This document shows positions 54,891 to 64,000 of a stretch of DNA of 64,000 bases, in pieces. The translations under genes were made by a program, and so were the position numbers. Location: positions 2,588,501 to 2,652,500 of the forward strand of contig NZ_CP016634.1 of assembly GCF_002741075.1 (NCBI RefSeq). The letters are read 5' to 3'. Below the pieces are notes generated by a model, which made no database searches, was not told the origin of the DNA, and saw nothing but the letters and a program-made list of their open reading frames with translations. Source of the DNA: Pseudomonas putida. GTDB taxonomy: Bacteria; Pseudomonadota; Gammaproteobacteria; Pseudomonadales; Pseudomonadaceae. Each line of letters begins with the position of its first letter. The stretch's first letter is position 1.

Positions 54891-55742
54891 ATGACGACTG
54901 CTCTAAGACAACCCACCCTATCAAGCCAATGCCTGGCTGAATTTCTCGGCACCGCCTTGCTCATTTTCTTCGGCACCGGCTGCGTCGCCGCACTCAAAGT
55001 CGCGGGTGCCAGCTTCGGCCTCTGGGAAATCAGCGTCATCTGGGGCATTGGCGTCAGCATGGCCATCTACCTCACCGCCGGCATTTCAGGTGCCCACCTG
55101 AACCCCGCCGTGAGCATTGCCTTGTGCCTTTTCGGCGACTTCGAAAAGCGCAAACTGGCCTTCTATATCCTTGCCCAGGTCTGTGGCGCCTTCTGTGCCG
55201 CCGCGCTGGTCTATACGCTATACAGCAACCTGTTCTTCGATTTCGAACAGACCCATGCCATGGTGCGTGGCAGCCAGGCCAGCCTGGAGCTGGCCTCGGT
55301 GTTTTCCACCTACCCACACCCTTCGCTGTCCATTGCCCAGGCCGTTATGGTCGAAGTGGTGATCACCGCCATCCTCATGGCCGTGATCATGGCACTGACC
55401 GACGACAACAATGGCTTGCCCCGAGGCGCCCTGGCGCCGCTGCTGATCGGTCTGCTGATTGCGGTGATCGGCAGCGCCATGGGCCCACTCACCGGCTTTG
55501 CGATGAACCCGGCGCGGGATTTCGGGCCCAAGCTGATGACCTTCCTGGCCGGCTGGGGCGAAATCGCCTTCACAGGCGGCCGTGAAATCCCCTACTTTTT
55601 GGTTCCGGTGTTCGCCCCGATCCTTGGTGCCTGCCTGGGCGCCGCCCTGTACCGGAGCCTGATCGCCCGCAATCTGCCGACGGTAGACGCCGCGAACCTG
55701 CAAACAGACGATAATCCTCAGGGCAAGACCCAGGTTTCCTGA
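54891..55742 (+). CDS. glpF: Glycerol facilitator (aquaglyceroporin)
   Basis: 283 residues, six membrane helices and two half helices. The NPA motifs are GAHLNPAVSIAL and GFAMNPARDFGPKL; the Asp after the second NPA-R and the GTALLIFFGTGC start are GlpF-type rather than water-only aquaporin. It admits glycerol by facilitated diffusion. It heads glpFK; glpK follows 65 bases later. Confidence 0.95.
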   Translation: MTTALRQPTLSSQCLAEFLGTALLIFFGTGCVAALKVAGASFGLWEISVIWGIGVSMAIYLTAGISGAHLNPAVSIALCLFGDFEKRKLAFYILAQVCGAFCAAALVYTLYSNLFFDFEQTHAMVRGSQASLELASVFSTYPHPSLSIAQAVMVEVVITAILMAVIMALTDDNNGLPRGALAPLLIGLLIAVIGSAMGPLTGFAMNPARDFGPKLMTFLAGWGEIAFTGGREIPYFLVPVFAPILGACLGAALYRSLIARNLPTVDAANLQTDDNPQGKTQVS

Positions 55743-55777
55743 AGCCTCCGCCGGGCCATACGCCCGGCCAGCCCTGA

Positions 55778-57298
<1,521 letters not shown>

Positions 57299-57300
57299 GC

Positions 57301-57433
57301 CACAAGCCACAAGCCACAAGCCACAAGCCACAAGCCACAAGCCACAAGCCACAAGCCACAAGCCAAGCATGGGCACATCGGCCAACCGAGCGCTGCTTTT
57401 TCTTGTGGCTTGCAACTTGTGGCTTGTAGCTTA
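57301..57433. repeat. (CACAAGC)9 heptamer array with inverted partner
   Basis: Nine perfect CACAAGC units fill 57301-57363. After a 38-base spacer, TTGTGGCTTGCAACTTGTGGCTTGTAGCTT (57404-57432 region) gives inverted, partly degenerate copies, so a long hairpin can form with a T5 run inside. It sits between glpK and glpR and may terminate or stabilise glpFK mRNA. Copy number could vary between strains. Confidence 0.85.
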
Positions 57434-57487
57434 TAGCCGCCTTTGGTTTCATTGCAGAATTTGTCCGGCAGCCCCAAAGGACCGCCC

Positions 57488-58243
57488 ATGAATCTGCCTC
57501 CCCGCCAACAACAAATCCTCGAACTGGTGCGCGAGCGCGGTTACGTCAGTATCGAAGAAATGGCGCAGCTGTTCGTTGTCACCCCGCAAACCATCCGCCG
57601 TGACATCAACCAGCTCGCCGAGGTCAACCTGCTGCGACGCTACCACGGTGGCGCAGCCTACGACTCGAGCATCGAGAACACAGCCTACGCCATGCGCGCT
57701 GACCAGATGCGCGACGAGAAGCAGCGCATCGCCGAGGCCGTGGCTCGACAGATTCCCGATCATGCCTCGCTGTTCATCAACATCGGCACGACCACCGAGT
57801 CGATCGCCCGCGCCCTGCTCAACCACAACCACCTCAAGGTCATCACCAACAACCTGCATGTGGCTGCGATCCTGGGCGCCAAGGATGATTTCGAGGTGTT
57901 GGTGGCGGGCGGCACCGTGCGCCGCGACGGCGGGGTCGTAGGCCAGGCCAGCGTCGACTTCATCAACCAGTTCAAGGTCGACTTCGCCTTGGTCGGCATC
58001 AGTGGTATCGACGAAGACGGCAGCCTGCTGGACTTCGATTATCAGGAAGTGCGGGTTTCCCAGGCGATCATCACCAATGCTCGCCAAGTGATCCTGGCCG
58101 CCGACTCGAGCAAGTTCGGCCGCAACGCCATGGTTCGTCTGGGCTCGATCAGCCTGGTGGACTGTCTGGTGACCGACCAGCCCCCCACCCCCGCCCTCAC
58201 CCAACTGCTCAACCAGCACAAGATTCGCCTCGAAGTGGTCTGA
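57488..58243 (+). CDS. glpR: Glycerol-3-phosphate regulon repressor (DeoR family)
   Basis: 251 residues from ATG 57488 ([18 protein letters not shown]). The DeoR HTH is [26 protein letters not shown] (about 18-43). The C-terminal sugar-phosphate-sensing domain has [15 protein letters not shown] and ITNNLHVA, then [19 protein letters not shown]. It represses glp genes until glycerol-3-phosphate binds. Lies between glpK and glpD, typical for Pseudomonas. Confidence 0.95.
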   Translation: MNLPPRQQQILELVRERGYVSIEEMAQLFVVTPQTIRRDINQLAEVNLLRRYHGGAAYDSSIENTAYAMRADQMRDEKQRIAEAVARQIPDHASLFINIGTTTESIARALLNHNHLKVITNNLHVAAILGAKDDFEVLVAGGTVRRDGGVVGQASVDFINQFKVDFALVGISGIDEDGSLLDFDYQEVRVSQAIITNARQVILAADSSKFGRNAMVRLGSISLVDCLVTDQPPTPALTQLLNQHKIRLEVV

Positions 58244-58272
58244 TTCACCCCTGGCGGCGCTCATCAGCTCCT

Positions 58273-58289
58273 GGGCTGCTATGCAGCCC
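58273..58289 (+). terminator. Hairpin after glpR
   Basis: GGGCTGC / GCAGCCC with a TAT loop, 29 bases after the stop, followed by TTTCGCGGCGC. Short T run only. Confidence 0.55.
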
Positions 58290-58398
58290 TTTCGCGGCGC
58301 AAGACCACTCCTGCTGAATTTGAGCCGCTCGCAACAATCGGGGCGTACCGCGAAAGCTTTCGCAGCGCCACGAAACATGTTCGCTATTGTTCATTTTC

Positions 58399-58484
58399 TT
58401 GTCATCTGATCAGTTTTTTCTATAGAGACTGACTGGCGAACCCCTTTTCGTTGCGCTAGTATTTTCGAAAACGAACATAGATGT
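58399..58484 (+). promoter_or_regulatory. glpD promoter and putative GlpR operators
   Basis: TTGTCA (58399-58404), 16 bases, TATAGA (58421-58426) form a good sigma70 promoter. Downstream, the palindrome TTTTCGAAAA (58462-58471) is followed by GAACATAGATGTTC (inverted GAACA/TGTTC) near 58473-58486. ATGTTCGCTATTGTTCATTTT around 58377-58397 is a further similar site. Operator identity is inferred. Confidence 0.5.
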
Positions 58485-58522
58485 TCATTTACGATATGAA
58501 CTGCGCCTCAGGAGGCCTTGCC

Positions 58523-60061
58523 GTGTCCCAGTCCGCTCCGTCCCAGCCGCCACTCGCCGATTGCTACGACCTCGCCGTGATCGGTGGGGGGATCAATGGC
58601 GTGGGCATCGCCGCCGACGCAGCAGGGCGTGGCCTGAAGGTCTTTCTGTGCGAAAAGGACGACCTGGCCAGCCATACCTCCTCGGCCAGCAGCAAGCTGA
58701 TCCACGGCGGCCTGCGTTACCTGGAGCACTATGAGTTCCGCCTGGTCCGTGAGGCCTTGGCCGAGCGCGAGGTGTTGCTGGCCAAGGCGCCGCACATCGT
58801 CAAACCCATGCGGTTCGTTCTGCCCCACCGCCCGCACCTGCGCCCGGCCGGGATGATCCGCGCAGGCCTGTTCCTCTACGATCACTTGGGCAAACGCAAG
58901 CGCCTGGGCGCCTCGCGCAGCCTGCGCTTCGGCCCGGGCAACCCACTCAAGCCCGCCATCACCCGAGGTTTCGAGTACGCCGACTGCGCCGTCGATGACG
59001 CTCGTTTGGTTGTCCTCAATGCCATGGCCGCCCGCGAAAAGGGCGCGCACATCCACACCCATACCCGCTGCCTGCGTGCCGAGCGCGTCGATGGGGTCTG
59101 GGAGGTGTTACTGCAGCAGGCCGACGGCAGCCAACGCACGATCCGCGCCCGCGCCCTGGTCAACGCCGCTGGCCCCTGGGTGGCCAGCTTCATCAAGGAC
59201 GATCTCAAGCTCGACGCGCCCTACGGAATCCGTCTGATCCAGGGCAGCCACATCATCGTGCCGCGCCTGTATGAAGGCGAACACGCCTACATCTTGCAGA
59301 ACGAAGATCAGCGCATCGTCTTCGCCATCCCATACCTGGAGCGCTTCACCCTGATCGGCACCACCGACCGCGAATACAGCGGCGACCCGGCCAAGGTGGC
59401 GATCACCGAGATGGAAACCGACTACCTGCTCAAGGTCGTCAACGAACACTTCAACCACCAGCTCAGCCGCGCCGACATCCTGCACACCTATTCCGGTGTG
59501 CGTCCGCTGTGCAATGACGAATCCGACAACCCTTCGGCAGTGACCCGCGACTACACCCTGGCGCTGTCCGCCAGCGACGGCCAGGCGCCATTGTTGTCGG
59601 TGTTCGGTGGCAAGCTCACGACGTACCGCAAGCTGGCCGAGTCGGCCATGGGCGAACTCAAGCCTTTCTTCACCCAGATGCGCGACAGCTGGACAGCAAC
59701 TGCCACGCTGCCTGGCGGTGAGAACATGACCACGGTCCAGGCACTGGTCGATGCGTTGCTGGCCCGCCACGGGTGGTTGCCAGTGGATATCGCCAAGCGC
59801 TGGGCACTGACCTATGGCAGCCGCGTGTGGCGACTGCTCGATGGCGTGAGCGGTCCGCAGGACCTGGGACAATCCATCGGTGGCGGTCTGTTCAGCCGTG
59901 AGGTGGACTACCTGATCACCCACGAGTGGGCTGTCGACGTCGATGATGTGCTCTGGCGCCGGACCAAGCTCGGCCTGTTCACCAGCGCGACCGAAAAACA
60001 GGCGCTGGCCGACTACTTGCACCACGCTCACTCCAACCGAGCCGCGGTGCAAGCCGCCTGA
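58523..60061 (+). CDS. glpD: Aerobic glycerol-3-phosphate dehydrogenase
   Basis: 512 residues from a GTG at 58523, chosen for the AGGAGG seven bases upstream; ATG 58496 would add nine residues. It oxidises glycerol-3-phosphate to dihydroxyacetone phosphate, passing electrons to ubiquinone at the inner membrane. FAD motif YDLAVIGGGINGVGIAADAA, then SSASSKLIHGGLRYLEHYE, and GTTDREYSGDP and YSGVRPL. C-terminal DAO_C helical domain. Completes the glycerol pathway with glpFK. A GC hairpin follows. Confidence 0.95.
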   Translation: MSQSAPSQPPLADCYDLAVIGGGINGVGIAADAAGRGLKVFLCEKDDLASHTSSASSKLIHGGLRYLEHYEFRLVREALAEREVLLAKAPHIVKPMRFVLPHRPHLRPAGMIRAGLFLYDHLGKRKRLGASRSLRFGPGNPLKPAITRGFEYADCAVDDARLVVLNAMAAREKGAHIHTHTRCLRAERVDGVWEVLLQQADGSQRTIRARALVNAAGPWVASFIKDDLKLDAPYGIRLIQGSHIIVPRLYEGEHAYILQNEDQRIVFAIPYLERFTLIGTTDREYSGDPAKVAITEMETDYLLKVVNEHFNHQLSRADILHTYSGVRPLCNDESDNPSAVTRDYTLALSASDGQAPLLSVFGGKLTTYRKLAESAMGELKPFFTQMRDSWTATATLPGGENMTTVQALVDALLARHGWLPVDIAKRWALTYGSRVWRLLDGVSGPQDLGQSIGGGLFSREVDYLITHEWAVDVDDVLWRRTKLGLFTSATEKQALADYLHHAHSNRAAVQAA

Positions 60062-60068
60062 CCCTAAG

Positions 60069-60102
60069 CCCCCTGGCGAGGCGCACGCGCACAACCAGGG
60101 GG
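60069..60102. terminator. Hairpin between glpD and the NEL gene
   Basis: CCCCCTGG (60069-60076) pairs with CCAGGGGG (60095-60102) across an 18-base loop. It lies between convergent genes, four bases from the NEL stop. No T-tract is present. Confidence 0.45.
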
Positions 60103-60106
60103 TCCC

Positions 60107-63100
60107 CTAGGGCTTGGCGCGCATATATGCCTCCCGGGCCAGCGTCTTCACCAGCTCACGCTCGGCCTGGTTGAATACCTCGACCATCTCCTTCGCTCGC
60201 CTTGCGTATTCCCCTTCCAGGATCTGGCCAGCGGCGAGGTGCTCATCGAGCGCATCCAATTGCGACCATGACGTCTGGTGCACCTCGTCGAAGCGCTGCG
60301 CATAGCGCGCTTTGACGTAGTCCACCCAGAACGTTCGTTGGGCGAGCGAGCCGATCAACGCTTCATCATTTTCAAGGGAAAGCACCTGCGCCTGGGCAAT
60401 CTCGACGTCGTGCTTCGTCAGCCTGGAAAAACGCCCGAAATGCATCCAGTCCTTTTGCAGTGGCAGCCCGATCCACTCATAGAGCGCGACTTGATAAGCC
60501 AACTCCGTTTCAACGGGGTCCACTGCCTCCGTCTCCAGCCCCAACACCATCTGCGCCTCACGTTCAGCCTCCAGGCGGGCGATATGCTCCTTGGCGATCC
60601 GCTCGATCTCATCGAAGCGAAACAATGGCCGAGCCAGGCCGAGCAGCGTGCTTTCCACTTGGTCTTTCGGAACGCCGAGAATGGCCTGCTCCGCCAGCAC
60701 GCTCACCTCCAGGTGACGCAGCGTCAGCAACAATCGGTCATCACAGCCGCGCGGGCCATCCATGATCGTGAACAGCCGCTGGCGCAGCGATTCCCGCTCG
60801 GCACACGCCTGCAACAATGACCAGATACGCGCGCGAAAACGCTGTGGATTCCTTTTGAAATCCCGGGAGCTGGCAAAGTCGGCCAGAAACTGGAACAGCG
60901 ACGCCGAACCTGGCTCCTCCTGCAGGGTGTCCCAGAGGGCTTGCCTGTCGGGCTCATCCGCCCCCTCCTCCAACCAGCGAGCGCGCAGTGAAGCATCGAC
61001 CCTGGCATGCTGGAAACCGAGGTTCTCCTGGGTGTCCCCACCCTCGAGCGCCCTCACCGGCGCCACCGACACGTCGCCCGAACTGGCAGAGCCCTCGCTG
61101 CCACCTCGTGATGACGGGTTATCGTGCAACAGCACCCGCTCAAGCCGATGGCGCAGCAGGTGATTGTCTCGCTGCAGCATCTCGATACGATTGCTGCGCA
61201 GGTCAACCAGCGCGGCAAAGGGCAGACGCTCAGGAAGCGTCACCAGCCCCGCGGCACGCAAACGCATCTCGCGCAGATTCGGCAAATGGCTCAGCTCCGG
61301 CACGCGGCCAAGTTCGCTGTTATGGCTGAGATTGAGATGTTGAAGCTGCGTCAGGCCACGCAAATAACCTTCGCCGGACTCATCCAGGACGATTCGATTA
61401 CGCGACAGATCGAGCAGCCTGAGCTGTCCAAGATGCTCCAGGCCTGGGGGAATACGCTCTAGCCGGTTCCCCATGAGGTCGAGCTCGCGCAGGTTGGCGA
61501 ATCGCCTCAGAAAGTCAGCGTCGATGTCGGTCAGGTCCATGTTGCGCAGCACCAGCCGTCGGACATGATCGAACCGCACGCCTTGGGGCAATGTCGGCAA
61601 ACTACCGACCGGTTCGCTGTCGATCGCCAGAATATAGACACCGTCTTCATCGACGATCTTGCGCCGCCAGCTACGCCTGATCTGGTCGGCGACCCGACGC
61701 CGACGCAGTCGCGTGAACAGTCCGCTGGTATCGCTACGCCAAGCGTCCAAGGTCGTGCGCAATTGCTCCAGATCCCGTGACAACATCGAAAAGTGCTCAT
61801 ATAGCCCTACCCGACGCGTCGTCAGTTCGCGGATGTAGGCATCGAGTTCGAAAGAGCTCAAGGTGGGAAAGATGCGATGGATACCCCGCACAATGGCCTG
61901 GCTGTCGAAGGCGCCCCTGCCACTGAGCAAGTAACCTGCCTGCCCGTCGCCAAAGCGCACCGGAGGACGCAACGTCTTCGCGTCGCTCAGGCCAAGCAAT
62001 GTGGCAACCCGCCCACGCTCCTTGCTGGCATAGGCCGCCAAGTGGTCCTCCAGAGCGCCGACTTGCTGCCCTGCGACACCTAACGTGCGCTTTTGCGTAT
62101 CGCTCAACAGGCTGAACAACGACGACATCAAGTCCTGCTCGCTGCCCTGTCCTTCGAGCGTGTACCGACTACCGGAGCGGATGATTCGCCTCAGCCTGGC
62201 GGCCTGCGCCTTGCCTTGTTTGGCCTGCAGTGGCCCCTCAAGGGTGCCTTCGCGGATCTCGATTCGCAGGTCCGCAGCCCAGGGTGCCAGCGTATCGATC
62301 AGACCAAGCGCCAAACGTTCGGTGTCGACATTGGTCGCCCTGAACAGACGCAACCCGGCGCAAGCGCGGTCTAGACGGCTCTCTCGCAAGTACCAGCGAG
62401 CCCGCTCGGCCAAGGCCAACGGCAGCCGGTCACTGGTTTGCAGACGGGTGATTTCGGCACCTGTGGCCTGGGTGCAGATTTCGCGCGCGCAGCGCAGCGA
62501 CAACCCCGGAAAGTCCCGCAACACTTTGCCTTCAGTGGGCCCCGGCCAAGGCTGGCGCTCCTTGAACAGCGCCTCGAGTGCTGTACCTCCCAGATGGGGA
62601 TGCTGTCGATGCAATTGATGGTACTCCAGTGCATCGAGCAATCGCGCAGGCGCCCCCAGGTTCTGAAGGTGCAACTGACGGACCTGCGCTTCACTGTAGC
62701 CGGTCGACTGCAGCAGATGCCTGGCCGTCTCGTCAGAAAGATCAGCCAGGCGTCCGCTCAACCGGCGCAGCAACGTCCCGGCACCGCTCCAGGTTTGTGG
62801 CCGCTCGAACTCATGGCGCCAACCCCCTGCTCCGTTGTCCTCGATCACCGGCGTGTAAACGTTGGCCCGCGCGGGATGACGGATGTGCCCGTCGCGCTCG
62901 CCGGACAGGCGATAAAGCTGGTCATCGCCATGCAGCAAGCGCAGCTCCTGTGGGGTCTGCACAGCTGTGCTGGCGGGGTCGAGCCGGTAGCCTTCGAGCG
63001 TGCCATCGAACAGTTTCACCTGATCTTGGCGAGTACGGATCAAGCTGAGTTCGTCGACGAACGCCACGCGCTTGAGCGCCCGCACGGCCACCGCCCCTCC

Positions 63101-64000
63101 TTTGACCAGCAGCGCTCCGGCGACCAGGTTTTCGGCTACGCCAAAGACATGGTCGATGGCGCCTTGACGATCTCCCAGACGCCATTCCTCATAACCTTCG
63201 TAGAACTCATCGGCAATCTGCACCAGGGCCACGGGCAACAGCGCCTCTCCCAATACCGGGACGAACAGGGCAGCGATGTTGAGCACGTTCAGGCCCAAGG
63301 ACTCGTAACCCCGTAGCCGTGCGCTACGATCGTTTTCGTCTTCCTTGCCTGTCGGCACCGCAAGCACAGCGGCATCATTGAAGATCTTGTCGATCTGCGA
63401 ATCGGCCAGAAAGGTGCTCAACCGCTCACCGATCGTTTTTTCCGGCAGCACCTCGATCGGCTCGTGTCCGCCGGTCAAGGTCGCCAGCCGTTCGTGCGTC
63501 CAGTCCTTGGACTGCTCGGCCAGACTGCTGAAGAACTTGACGCGGTCGGCTTCGCTGACGAATCGGGCAAAGAACTGCCGATAGCGACGATTGGCCAACC
63601 GCCTGGCCAAACCGTCATAGACCTGCTGCCATGAATCAAAGCGCTTAATCGGGCAATCTGGATCGTTGGGCACCCAGACGATCACGCTGTGCAATGCCCC
63701 ACCCCCTGGCGCGCTGGCCTCGGCGCAGACCACCCCATGAATGGGAACCCCCAGCAGATACAAATGCCGGAGCACGACGATGGAGGAGGTGGCGGGCACG
63801 ACTGACGGGAACATCATCAAGGCCAGCATGTGCTGGAAACTGTCCTCGTCCAGCTCGCCCTTGAGTTGCGCCCTGCGCACCGCCACTTCCAGATGCGCCT
63901 GCTGGTTTTCCTGGAACAGGCGGTGCACAGCCTGCGCACCGCCTTTGGGCCTTAGAATCGCCTGGAGCTTTTCCTGGTACTTCGCGCCGATGTCCAATTC
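60107..64000 (-). CDS. LRR protein with NEL-type E3 ubiquitin ligase domain (5' partial)
   Basis: 1297 codons are visible and the frame stays open to the window edge; the TTG near 63997 is not a trustworthy start. The N-terminal 650 or so residues look like the DUF6543 region of large Pseudomonas toxins, with hydrophobic stretches (LNIAALFVPVLGEALLPVAL) at about 230-310. Leucine-rich repeats lie at about 805-940 (LRELDLMGNRLERIPPGLEH, then LRLLDLSRNRI). The C-terminal 300 residues form a NEL domain. The catalytic Cys of the CxD motif is in RGCDDRLLLTLRHLE (Cys codon 60743-60745, about residue 1085). NEL domains in IpaH and SspH transfer ubiquitin to host proteins after type III delivery; bacteria have no ubiquitin. 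No secretion genes are in view. Function in host interaction is inferred. Confidence 0.8.
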   Translation of the reverse strand, partial: ELDIGAKYQEKLQAILRPKGGAQAVHRLFQENQQAHLEVAVRRAQLKGELDEDSFQHMLALMMFPSVVPATSSIVVLRHLYLLGVPIHGVVCAEASAPGGGALHSVIVWVPNDPDCPIKRFDSWQQVYDGLARRLANRRYRQFFARFVSEADRVKFFSSLAEQSKDWTHERLATLTGGHEPIEVLPEKTIGERLSTFLADSQIDKIFNDAAVLAVPTGKEDENDRSARLRGYESLGLNVLNIAALFVPVLGEALLPVALVQIADEFYEGYEEWRLGDRQGAIDHVFGVAENLVAGALLVKGGAVAVRALKRVAFVDELSLIRTRQDQVKLFDGTLEGYRLDPASTAVQTPQELRLLHGDDQLYRLSGERDGHIRHPARANVYTPVIEDNGAGGWRHEFERPQTWSGAGTLLRRLSGRLADLSDETARHLLQSTGYSEAQVRQLHLQNLGAPARLLDALEYHQLHRQHPHLGGTALEALFKERQPWPGPTEGKVLRDFPGLSLRCAREICTQATGAEITRLQTSDRLPLALAERARWYLRESRLDRACAGLRLFRATNVDTERLALGLIDTLAPWAADLRIEIREGTLEGPLQAKQGKAQAARLRRIIRSGSRYTLEGQGSEQDLMSSLFSLLSDTQKRTLGVAGQQVGALEDHLAAYASKERGRVATLLGLSDAKTLRPPVRFGDGQAGYLLSGRGAFDSQAIVRGIHRIFPTLSSFELDAYIRELTTRRVGLYEHFSMLSRDLEQLRTTLDAWRSDTSGLFTRLRRRRVADQIRRSWRRKIVDEDGVYILAIDSEPVGSLPTLPQGVRFDHVRRLVLRNMDLTDIDADFLRRFANLRELDLMGNRLERIPPGLEHLGQLRLLDLSRNRIVLDESGEGYLRGLTQLQHLNLSHNSELGRVPELSHLPNLREMRLRAAGLVTLPERLPFAALVDLRSNRIEMLQRDNHLLRHRLERVLLHDNPSSRGGSEGSASSGDVSVAPVRALEGGDTQENLGFQHARVDASLRARWLEEGADEPDRQALWDTLQEEPGSASLFQFLADFASSRDFKRNPQRFRARIWSLLQACAERESLRQRLFTIMDGPRGCDDRLLLTLRHLEVSVLAEQAILGVPKDQVESTLLGLARPLFRFDEIERIAKEHIARLEAEREAQMVLGLETEAVDPVETELAYQVALYEWIGLPLQKDWMHFGRFSRLTKHDVEIAQAQVLSLENDEALIGSLAQRTFWVDYVKARYAQRFDEVHQTSWSQLDALDEHLAAGQILEGEYARRAKEMVEVFNQAERELVKTLAREAYMRAKP

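Noticed and set aside
57301..57433. Possible CRISPR array
   Set aside because: Units are 7 bases long without spacers; a tandem microsatellite with an inverted partner, and no cas genes are nearby.
60107..63997. Treating TTG 63997 as the true start of the NEL protein
   Set aside because: The frame remains open to the last base of the window and related proteins are longer, so the gene is probably truncated by the window edge.

Overview
The window is high-GC gammaproteobacterial chromosome and looks like a Pseudomonas of the P. putida / P. entomophila group. The grounds are gene content and order: a bra/liv operon; dcd-csp-apbC-metG followed by rnf-type genes and nth; argG-motY-pyrC-rnt-peroxiredoxin-bfd-bfr-grxD-argF; and glpF-glpK-glpR-glpD. 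The species call is inferred from recalled synteny, not from a search. No rRNA, tRNA, CRISPR array, prophage or replication origin was recognised.

Layout. 1-4.4 kb: the 3' end of an EAL phosphodiesterase, a beta-hydroxyacid dehydrogenase, a large tubulin/FtsZ-like protein and a DUF2288 protein. 4.4-9.8 kb: the branched-chain amino acid ABC importer braC-DEFG. 9.9-22.2 kb: mostly single genes (COG3650 lipoprotein, FAD oxidoreductase, nhaA, a glycine-zipper lipoprotein, pdxH, an OmpA-type lipoprotein with a Lys/Ala-rich tail, a serine hydrolase, a GH50/agarase-like enzyme, dinG). 22.2-26.9 kb: a disturbed segment with a CopD-like membrane gene, an IS3-family element, a (CTTGGG)10 array, an IS256-family element, a frameshifted collagen-like gene and a DUF1145 gene. 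27-34.5 kb: two tandem OmpA/calcium-repeat lipoproteins, YchJ and a His-rich SEC-C mini-protein, a WHy-domain lipoprotein, a penicillin-acylase-family protein and an M14 deacylase. 34.6-45.2 kb: dcd, csp, apbC, metG, a reduced rnf-like cluster, nth, a PA3496-like small gene, a LuxR-type response regulator and a small membrane protein. 45.2-54.6 kb: arginine, pyrimidine, iron-storage and redox housekeeping genes, plus a candidate small RNA between grxD and argF. 54.7-60.1 kb: the glycerol regulon. 60.1-64 kb: the 3' part of a very large leucine-rich-repeat protein with a NEL-type E3 ubiquitin ligase domain, running off the right edge.

How it works together. braCDEFG imports branched-chain amino acids. 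glpF/K/D take glycerol to dihydroxyacetone phosphate under GlpR. bfd-bfr with a Fur-box-like site handles iron storage and release. Rnf-type genes before nth form a membrane redox module that lacks RnfC and several expected cofactor ligands. The items most worth a second look are the tubulin-like GTPase candidate, the stripped-down Rnf cluster, the NEL protein, the IS/repeat junctions beside a one-base frameshift, and the candidate small RNA upstream of argF.
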